DNA of 45,507 nt from an uncultured bacterium (GTDB lineage Bacteria > Verrucomicrobiota > Verrucomicrobiia > Verrucomicrobiales > V1-33), in NCBI GenBank assembly GCA_903936775.1, contig CAIZWU010000097.1, positions 1 through 45,507 on the forward strand. The letters are read 5' to 3'. How positions within the stretch are numbered: position 1 is the first letter of the stretch; each line of letters opens with the position of its first letter. A model generated the notes under the pieces. The model searched no databases and was not told the origin of the DNA. It saw only the letters and a list, made by a program, of their open reading frames with translations. This document shows positions 33,383 through 42,200 of this stretch, in pieces. Position numbers and translations under genes: made by a program.

Positions 33383-34209
33383 ATGAAAATCCTCAACCCT
33401 CTACAGAAGGTCTTCGTAAGCTGGCTGGCAGCCACGGGCTTGGCCGGCCTCTTCTTGGAGCCGGTTTTGGCTGATACCCTGAAACCAGCCTGGGCCATTG
33501 TTCCCGGTGGCACGATCTTGGATGATGGCGTCGATCCTCCCGCGGCGGGTGGGGTGATTTTGCCCGCAGGACTGACTTCGGCCAACACCTACAACGCCTA
33601 CCCTTGGTTTACGACATCGGGTGGCGTCCAATCCAGCCAATGGAAATATTCTGGTCAGCGATACCCCGCAAAATATCCGGGTCCTGAATTCGGCCGGCGT
33701 TTATTTCCACGTGCTCGATAAAACCGGGCTGGCCACCGGGGCCACTCTAAACATGGTGCACGTGGGCGTGGCAGTTGATGGAGTGGTCTATGCCTCCAAC
33801 TTGTTGTCTTCTGCGCCGCCGGATTCCTTCAAAATCTGGCGCTGGGAAAATGACAGCAACCCCAATCCTGGTCCTTTGCCGGACCCTTTGTTTGCGGTGA
33901 CCCCTGTTTTGGCGTGGCCACCTCCCGCGGTCGATGGGGAACCAGTCACCACAGGGAATCCAACCGCGGGACTCAATAATCAGCGCAGGGGAGACAGCAT
34001 GGATGTCAGAAGGAGTGGTCCGCACCCTGCAACTGCGTGATCCGAATGACGGCAACAATGACGTGGTCAATGGCTCTGGTGCAGCCACCAATGGGTTCTT
34101 TGCGCTGAGCGCGATTGATGGCGATGCGGCCGGGGCGGTTTATGCCTCCAATCTCGCGATCACAGGGGCGACCGGACGATTCAACTTAAATGGGAAAATG
34201 GAAATTTGA
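33383..34209 (+). pseudogene. Frameshifted exported propeller-type gene (DUF4623-like)
   Basis: A signal peptide (MKILNPLQKVFVSWLAATGLAG...LEPVLA) and mature start LKPAWAIVPGG begin at 33383. The protein then continues in three different frames. Frame 2 runs to NTYNAYPWFTTSGG near 33620; frame 3 runs from VASNPANGNILVSD to RRGDSMDVR near 34010; frame 1 runs from VVRTLQLRDPNDG to GAVYASNLAITGATG near 34185. The strands GVVYASNL..FKIWRWEN and GAVYASNL..FNL recur, as in DUF4623-like beta-propellers of Verrucomicrobia. After 34185 a further shift gives KWENGN in another frame. At least two indels make it non-functional. Family assignment is tentative. Confidence 0.6.
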
Positions 34210-34377
34210 ACAGCAGAGGGCAAAGGACATGGAGTACAGCACTTCCGTAGAAAAAGATGCCTCGGATGGCCGCTTTTACTCCTGGGCGAAGACGCCGGAG
34301 GCCCTGCCGGAAATGCCGGGTGGCAGGCGCGCACAACCTTGGATATCTGCTGTCTTTGGAACCGGCCCGCTGAGGGG

Positions 34378-35391
34378 TTAGTTGGCCGGATAGCGGCCTT
34401 TGCGCGGACCGGTGAGCCAAGCCCAGGCGGATTCGACCATGGCGCGGGGGTCGCGGTAACGGGCTTCCCAGCCGAGGACGGACTTGGCTTTGGCCGGGTT
34501 GCCGACAAGTTCCGGTGGATCTCCCTCACGGCGGGGGCCGAGGACAACGGGGACCGTCCGGCCGGTGACGGACTCCGCGAGGTTGATGATCTGGCGGACG
34601 CTGACGCCAGTGCCGGTGCTGAGATTGACATGAGTGGAGCGCTGTCCGCGGCGGAGGTAGTGGAGGGCGCAGACGTGGGCTTCAGCGAGGTCCTGGACGT
34701 GGACGTAGTCGCGGATGCAGGTGCCATCCGGCGTGGGGTAGTCGGTGCCGAAAACGGTGACGTGCGGGGCCTCTCCGGTGATGGCCATGAGGGTGCGGGG
34801 GATGATATGGCTTTCGGGGGTGTGGTCCTCGCCGATCCGCCCGTCGGCGGAGCAGCCACTGGCATTGAAATAACGGAGGATGACATGCTGGATGCCGAAG
34901 GCCTGATCACAGTCGCGCAGCACCTGCTCCAGCATGAGTTTGCTGCGGCCGTAGGGGTTGATGGGTTCCTGGGGATGATGTTCGTCCATGGGAACGTATT
35001 GCGGATTGCCGAAGGTGGCGCAGGTAGAGGAGAAGATGAAGTGTTTGGTCCCGTGCTGCCGCATGGCTTCGAGGAGCACGAGGGGCGCGGCCAGGTTGTT
35101 GGCGTAATACTTCAGCGGTTCGGACATGGACTCGCCCACCATGGCGTAAGCGGCGAAGTGGAGTACTGCGGTGATTTGATAGCGCGAGAAGATGCCGGCG
35201 ATGACCGCAGGGTCAGCCATGTTCCCGATGATGAGTTCCACATTGCCGGAGACGAGGGCATCGCGGTGGCCGTATTCGAGGGAATCAAGGACGACGATAT
35301 GTTCCCCGGTGGTGCTGGCGAGATGGCGGACCGTGTGGGAACCGATGTAACCGGCGCCGCCGGTGACGAGGATGGCAGGAGGAAGAGGCAT
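34378..35391 (-). CDS. galE: UDP-glucose 4-epimerase
   Basis: 337 residues from the ATG at 35391 (MPLPPAILVTGGAGYIGS). The frame extends to a TTG at 35400, which is less likely. The Rossmann motif GGAGYIGS is at 11-18, the SSTCATFG active-site segment near 121-128 and catalytic Tyr147/Lys151 in NPYGRSK. RYFNASG and GDGxCxRDYxHVxDLAxAH-type (PDGTCIRDYVHVQDLAEAH) signatures are also present. It interconverts UDP-glucose and UDP-galactose for surface polysaccharides or galactose use. No other leloir gene is adjacent. The leader is pyrimidine-rich (CTGTCTTCCTTGCCC). Confidence 0.95.
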   Translation of the reverse strand: MPLPPAILVTGGAGYIGSHTVRHLASTTGEHIVVLDSLEYGHRDALVSGNVELIIGNMADPAVIAGIFSRYQITAVLHFAAYAMVGESMSEPLKYYANNLAAPLVLLEAMRQHGTKHFIFSSTCATFGNPQYVPMDEHHPQEPINPYGRSKLMLEQVLRDCDQAFGIQHVILRYFNASGCSADGRIGEDHTPESHIIPRTLMAITGEAPHVTVFGTDYPTPDGTCIRDYVHVQDLAEAHVCALHYLRRGQRSTHVNLSTGTGVSVRQIINLAESVTGRTVPVVLGPRREGDPPELVGNPAKAKSVLGWEARYRDPRAMVESAWAWLTGPRKGRYPAN

Positions 35392-35446
35392 GATGGGCAA
35401 GGAAGACAGGGGCCGAAGGCGCGGGGACGGTTGATAGGGGGAGAGC

Positions 35447-36166
35447 TTAAAGCCGGGCGACCGGGCCGGGTTCGAGGCGGCTATAGTTGGCCTGGACCCG
35501 GCTGAGGAACCAGTTCCATTTGCGGCCGGGTATCCCGTTTTCCATCAGGAAGTGAGGGCAATTCTTGTTTGGGGGATTCTGGCCGCGCCGGGGCCAATGG
35601 TAGTGCGGCACCACGTTGCGCAGGGGGATGCGGAAGGAATACATCAGGTAGGCAGCGAGTTTGGCGCTGCGCTCGATGGTGGCGGGAAGGTTGTTGCCCC
35701 GGTGCTCACACATTTCGATGCCGATGGAATAATTATTGCCCGGACCATCGAAGTCGGCATGTTCGCCCTGTTCGGTGGTGGGGAGGTGCTGCACTGCGAG
35801 ATTCCCCTGCACGGTGAAGTGCCAGGTGAGGAACCCGATCCGGTTGCCTCCCTTGCGTTTGGGGGCGCGGAGGGCGCCGGCCTGGAGCGCCCTGGCGTGG
35901 GCGAAGGCATCACCGGTGTAATTCTGGGTGGAATGGATCGTGATGTAGCGGGGCATCATCGGCCGGTAGAGGCGCCGGCCGTATTTTCCTTTGGGGATGA
36001 GGCGGGGGATCACATTGACCTCACTGCGCAGCATCTGCAGGGGCGTGACCGTGGGGCCGGCAGGGACGGGCGGGGGCAGGGGGTTCCCCGGTCCGGCACA
36101 GCAGACAATAACAACGGTGACTGCAAGGATGAGCAGCGGTGAAAGGCAACGCATGGGAAAGGCCAT
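35447..36166 (-). CDS. N-acetylmuramoyl-L-alanine amidase (Amidase_2/AmiD-like)
   Basis: 239 residues from the ATG at 36166; the ATG at 36154 (MRCLSPLLILAVTVV) is equally possible. The hydrophobic N-terminus ends VIVCCAG, which could be a lipobox or an ordinary signal. Zinc ligands of the Amidase_2 fold are visible: His in ITIHSTQNY, then His in VVPHYHWPRRG, and the NKNCPHF Cys in place of the usual Cys/Asp ligand. WHFTVQGN and SIGIEMCEHRG complete the domain. It would cleave the amide between muramic acid and the stem peptide in the envelope. galE follows 55 bases downstream. Both start codons lie inside a perfect inverted repeat. Confidence 0.87.
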   Translation of the reverse strand: MAFPMRCLSPLLILAVTVVIVCCAGPGNPLPPPVPAGPTVTPLQMLRSEVNVIPRLIPKGKYGRRLYRPMMPRYITIHSTQNYTGDAFAHARALQAGALRAPKRKGGNRIGFLTWHFTVQGNLAVQHLPTTEQGEHADFDGPGNNYSIGIEMCEHRGNNLPATIERSAKLAAYLMYSFRIPLRNVVPHYHWPRRGQNPPNKNCPHFLMENGIPGRKWNWFLSRVQANYSRLEPGPVARL

Positions 36167-36180
36167 AGCTTTCCCATGCG
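36150..36180. promoter_or_regulatory. Perfect 12-bp inverted repeat across the amidase start
   Basis: CGCATGGGAAAG (36150-36161) and CTTTCCCATGCG (36169-36180) are perfect complements with a 7-base spacer. On the minus strand, the ATG at 36154 lies in the stem and the ATG at 36166 in the loop. The hairpin could mask or display the start codon, or end transcription from the giant gene upstream (stop at 36270), although no T-tract follows on either strand. Confidence 0.55.
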
Positions 36181-36269
36181 GGTTAGTCAAGCCACCGCGG
36201 CTGGGGACGGGGCCGTTTTTAGCAGGAGGAGGGGTTTGAATCCGGGCGGGCCGTCAGGTCCATTCCCGG

Positions 36270-39200
36270 TCAATTGCCCAGGGAAATCTGCAGGCGCAGG
36301 TACTTTTTCGTGATCCCCGCTTCCGATGGTGTGGACAGGCTTACAGCCACCCGCCCATTGGCAGGAGCGGCCGTTTGCACGGTGATGGCGGGAATGGTGA
36401 GGGTAGTCCAGGTGGCGGCGAGGGGGGATTTCCGTGCGAGATCGCGCCAGTTCACCAGATCATTTGAATCCTGCACGACATAGGTGATGCCCTCGCTGCC
36501 ATAACCGCCCGCCAGTCCGGAGACGGGTAAACCAACGGACATGGTGAGGTTATCCCCGGCCATGGCCGAGGTCGGGAGGCGGTCGGCTCCGTCTCCCGCC
36601 GAGTTTTTCAGCGGATTGCTGAGCATGGCAAATTCCATCAGGCTGATCAGGCCGTCGCCGTCCTCATCGGTCCCCTGTCCTCCGGGCACGGCGTAGAAGG
36701 CGGTCCAGCCCGGGTAGTTGAACGGGGGCGGCGCATTGAAGCCGCCGGGGCTGCCGTAGTCGACCCGGCTGGCCTGCCATGAGTCCCGGTCATCGTAGCC
36801 AGTCGGGGCGGTGCCTGGGGTGATGATTTGCAGACTGCGGCCGAGCCCCTGGGCCGCGGACTGCCAGTCGGGTTCATAACGGAACCTCAGTATGTTGCCA
36901 TCGAAGGGCGGGGGCAGTGCGAGTGCGAGGGTTTCACCACTGTTGTCAAGCTTTCCGGTATAGGTGCCGCCTACGGCCACCCCCGTGCCGTAACGGGCCC
37001 GGAAGGTGCTCTCCTTGGAAACCAGCACCGTCTGCCCGCCGGGCGCCAGAGTCAGAGGCGCCGCGAAGGTAAAGCCGATCCCTTCCACGAAGGCCATGCC
37101 GGCCAATTCCAGCGCTGCGGTGCCGGTGTTGGTGAGTTCCACGTATTCGTAATCGACCCCGCCGACCGGATTATACATCAGTTCCGTGATTCGCAGGCTG
37201 TGCAGCAAATTGAGTGCATTCTGATAGGCCGGGTCGCTTGGCAGGGAGGCGAAACCCCGGGTCGGCAGTTCTGTCCAGACCGGAACCCCCACCAGCGTGC
37301 GGCTCTGGGACTGATCTCTCAGCCCGGGGCCGAACAGGACGGTGTCGAGGCGGTCGGTGCCAAAATCCAGGGCTAGCGCTTCCTGCTCGGCATCGAGCGA
37401 GAAGTCGAGGTGATTCCCGCCGGAAGTGCCGTCGAGGATGAAGACGGTATGACTTCCGGGGCCAATGTAACTAAGGGGCGGCAGGGCCTTCCGTTGGGAG
37501 CCCGTCGCGGCGCTGTCACTGAGGAAGAGTCCGCTGAGCGCAACTGGCAGAGGGGATGGATTCACCAGTTCCACCCAGTCATCGGTGAAGAGAATATGGC
37601 TGTCGGCAAACCACTCGTTGATCCGGATGGTGGAGGGATCACCGAGGTGCACGATGCCGCCCGCGTTGTTACCAGCGCCAGGGGATGGATTGCCAAGGAT
37701 CCAGTCTGCACCGGTACCATGGCGGGTCAGGCTGTAACCTGCCGCCTGGGGGCCGAAAGTGAGCTGGTCCACGAGGACTCCATTGCCATCATAGAGCAGG
37801 ACCTCGTCTCCATCCGCATCCAATCCGATACCAGTCGTGGCCAAGGGGAGCAGGAGGACCGTTTCATTGGCGATCAAAGTGCCATCAGGAATAAGATAGC
37901 CGGGTTTATTGGGAGAATCGGTCACCCGCCAGCCTGCCAGACTGGTGGTACCTCCAAAATTCACCAACTCGATGAAATCAGGCGCCCCGGCGGCTCCGGC
38001 GGCGAGGACTTCGTTCAGCCGGACGTCGGGCTGTGACGTGATCGTCCACGCGTAGGCGGTCGGGGCGGCCTGCGGCCCGGACTCCACGGCGGGGTCGGCA
38101 TCCTGCCAATTTCCAGCCATATCCTGACCGATTACTTCGAAAAGATGCGGGCCGGCCGTCAGATTGCCGGGAGCCACGGGAGCCTGCCGCACGGTGGTTC
38201 CGGTGCGGGGGAAGACCCCTCCGGTCCCAATGGTCTGTGGGGCACTCCAGGCCCCGCCGTCCAGCCGCCACTTGAAAGCAACCATGCCTGGGCCGCCGAC
38301 ATAAAAGACCGGCGCGGTATCGACAGTGACACTGTCCGGAACATTGACAATATAAGCCCATTCCGGAATGGAGGCTCCGTAGTTCAAGCCAAAAGGAGCA
38401 GTACTCAGAGCATCGGAACCAAAACCGGGCTCATAATTTTCCGCCAGGCGGGGGTCGCCTTCGGTGTTGGGACCATAGGCCGGATTCAGCGCCCCGCCGG
38501 GGTGATTGGCCCCCAGATCGGTGGTGGTCAGATGGTGCAGCAGATTGCCGCCGGATTCGATCCTGGTGGTGACATCATTCACCACCGTGCCATTGGAGAT
38601 CCGGGCATCCGCGCCGCTGATCAACCGGGGGATGTTGCTGAAAATGTTATATCCCAGGTAGCCGCCGTCGCCGCGGGTGGGGTTGCTGCCATCTTCCGGG
38701 ATGAAGACGTTGATGGCGGCGCACTTCACGGCCTGGGTGAAGGGATTGCCAAAAGAGGTGCCGGAGTAGGTGAAGTCCGGGTGAAAATCCGCCACCGTAT
38801 TATGCTCGAATAGCGTGCCGGTATTGGCTTTCAGATTGATGGCATGGTCCAGATTATAGAAGAAATTCCGCGCCACCATGATGGTGGTGCCAGTACCGCG
38901 GTCGCCGGAACTGATGGCATTGGAATAACCGGTGTCAGAGGTCCACTGGTCCTTGGCGGCGCGCTCGAAGATATTGGACGCGATGTAGGCATCGCCGCCC
39001 AAGTCGATGTGCTCATCCCCGCTGATGCCGCGGAAGTGGTTGTAACGGCAGTCGAGGAGGAACTGGCCCGCCACGTTCCAGCGGCCGCTGTCGGCATCAA
39101 AGACGTCGTTGTGCCCGCGGTTACCGTTGAACTGGTTGTAGTAAACCCGTAACCAGCCGCCGGACGGCTGGCCATTGGTGAAGCCGGGCTTGCCTGCCAC

Positions 39201-42200
39201 TTCGGTGTCGGTGGTGGGATATTCCACCTTGAGGGGCTCCTGGTTGTTATCGGCTGCTGCCACAAAGTCGGTGGGATTCTCAATCCGGCCGGTGACGGGG
39301 TCGAAGAGGAACATGTCGGGGAAAACGTTGTGCCGCACGGTCATCTTGGAATTCCGGCCATAACACATGCGCAGATGGGTGCCGGCCCAGGTGCAGTATT
39401 GCACCAGCCCCCAGGAGCGGATGAAACCGATGCTGCCGTAGTTTTCCGGACCGGAAGGCGTGGTGCCCTGGGCATCCACGAAGTCGGCGTAGGACACGAT
39501 GTTTTCCTGGGCCATGCTGTCAGTGACACGGATGCCACCCCATTTTGGCGGGCCGGTCTGGGTGCCGTTTTTCACAGGATCGGCATCACCGGCGGCGACG
39601 GCCCCGGGGATGCCCGTGAAGAGGATGCGCTGCTGGGCGGTGCCCTCGGCAAGCAGACGGCCAAGGACCGTGAGGCGGCGGTTGGCTTCCACCTGCACCT
39701 GAACCCCGGGATCGATCCGCAGGGTTAAACCCGCGGGCACCGTGAGGTGATCGGTCACGCGATAAGGCGAGCCGCTGCGGGTCCAGCGCACTTCACCCGA
39801 TTGGAGATTTTCCGGCAAGGCAGGTAAAGCCCCCATGTCCGTGCGGGAGCCGTCGGCGTCGTTAGGGGAAGCCGGATCACCGGAATCGCGGCAGGGTGAG
39901 GCATAAAGGGGCGCGAGGCTGCGGGCGGCCTGGTTTTCCAACAGGAAAGGAAGCGTGTTATTGCCGGTGCCCGGCCAGGCGGTGGCGCCAGCATCATCGG
40001 CGTCCACCAGATTGCTGTAGGTGACCACCGTATTGGCTGGCGGGTAGAGTGGATCGACTTTGACCGGTTCCTTGGCGTAGACGATGCAGTTGTTGGCGTT
40101 GATCGCGAGCGTGGCCCCGGCAGCGCTTTGACCGCTTTTGTCCTGGGTGTAGAAACCTGTGCTGGCGGTATCGGCATCCGGGCTGGAGGGAGGAACGCTG
40201 TATCCCCAGGGAGCGAGGGTGGTGTTGTGGTCCTCACTGATGATGGTTACATGATCGGCGGTGACGGTGCGGGTGGTCACGGTGCTCGATTTGGGCACAA
40301 TGGCCTTGTCGCAATCCACGATGAGGGTGCGGGTGATCGTGAGGTCATTGTTCAGCAGGCTCATGCCCTTGTCCCAACCCTCGCGGAGGATGCTGTCCTC
40401 CACCGTGAGCGGGCCGGCGAGTCCATCGAAGATGTCATCGCCGCAACGGGCCAGCACGCTGCGCCGGACCACGATGGGCCGGCCGGAGGGGTTATGCACG
40501 TAGAGGCAATCCTCGTCATCCGGGGTCGGCGCATCGCTTTCCCGGAAGTTGGGGAGGATTTCCTGGATGTTGGAGTCCTCGATCAGGAGGGAACAGCCAT
40601 CCTCCAATTCCGGTCCGGTGATGGTGCGGGCAATCAGGCTGCGGCGGAGGGTCAGGCTGCTGATGCCGGTGGTATAACAAGCCTTGGCGGGGCTGTCGCC
40701 GAGAGCGCAGTCCTCCAGGGTGAGTTGGCTGCCGACGAGCCGGATCAGGGGTCCCTTGCCGGTATGGCCCCGGCCGGGACTGCGGCCTCCCCGGGTGATC
40801 TGGGTGTGCTGGAGCAGGGAAGGAGCGGCGGAGTTGTTGAAGAGCAATTCTCCCCAGCGGTTGGAGTTGTCCGAACACGTCAGGGTCACGGGCTGGGTGG
40901 CGGTGCCTTCACTGAGGAGGCTGCCATTGATGATGAGATCGGTTCCATTACTGCTGCCGGGCGTGGCATTGCCATCCAGCAGCACCACGGTTCCAGCAGT
41001 CAGCCGCAGGGTGCCATTGGCTGGCACGGTGAGGTCTCCGGTCACCTTGACGAGACCGCTCCAGACGGACTCTCCGGAGGGCAGGGTGCCGGAAACGGCT
41101 TGGGGCACGGTAGCTCCCAGACTAGTCAGGGAAGTGGAAACCGTGCGTCCATCCACTGCGGCGGAAAGAGTGAAATTCCCCGGATCCCCCACCGGAGACA
41201 AGGCCTCCAAGGCACAGTCAAAGCTGAGGTCGGCACTGGCGCTGGCGTTCTGGAGTTGGATGGCCAGCAGATTGGGACCTGGTTGGATGAGGGAGGCGAA
41301 GGCGGAAATATCGAAGGTCCTGATATTTGATTCGGCCGTGCCGGAGCGGTTGCTGCTGGCCGCGGTATTCAACGCAAGGGCGCCCGCGGGGACGTTATCC
41401 CGGTAGACCTCCGTGCCGTTGAGATAAAAGACGGCCCCATCGTCCACCACCGCACGCAGACGCAGCGTGGTGATCGGGGTGGTGTCGGTGACCGTGAAAG
41501 CCCGGCGGAAATAGAAGGCCTTGCGGCTGGCGGTGGCAGAACTGACATTGTTCACCACGGTCCGCTCATCGCCATCGCCCGCGCCGGCCTGGAGCAGGCC
41601 CTGACGCCACAAGGAGTCGTCGAAGGCCAGGTCGGTCCGCCAGGAGGCGGCCGGCTCGGTACCATTGTCAAGAATACGCCACGTCGGGGCTCCGGTTACC
41701 GGGGCGGCGGAGGTTCCTCCCTCCAGAACGAGGGAGCGCACGGCTCCTCCCACGGTGCTGCCGACCGAGACCAAGGCGCTTCCCATGCCGTTGTAGAGGG
41801 TGATCTTGCTGGGGTTCAGGGTGAGTCCATTGGAAGCCGTCAGGCTGGCTGTCCGGTTCCACACACCGCGTTCCAGCGCTCCGCCGGGCAGCTTGGCATC
41901 CACCCGCACCAGGACCGGCACGCCCGGGGCATAGGTGGCGGGGGCTTGCAGGGTGACGGTATCCGGCACCGTGACCGCGCTGAGCGTTCCCTGCACGCCG
42001 GTGAAGCTGCCTCCCTCCGGGACATAGATGTCGGTGAGGATGCGGTTCACCACGTTGCCGGTGCCGTTCGGACCATCGAAGAATTCTGCGGTGACGCGGT
42101 TCAGGCCTTTGCCCAGGAAACCGGAACCGGCGCTGGCGGCATAACTCCAGGTTCCTGCCACCGCCGTGCCGAGGGTCCGGTAATTCAAGGTGGCCGCCTG

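Noticed and set aside
40128..41330. Plus-strand open frame of 400 codons inside the giant gene
   Set aside because: Antisense shadow of the beta-helix region; Gly/Ala-rich and without a start signal.
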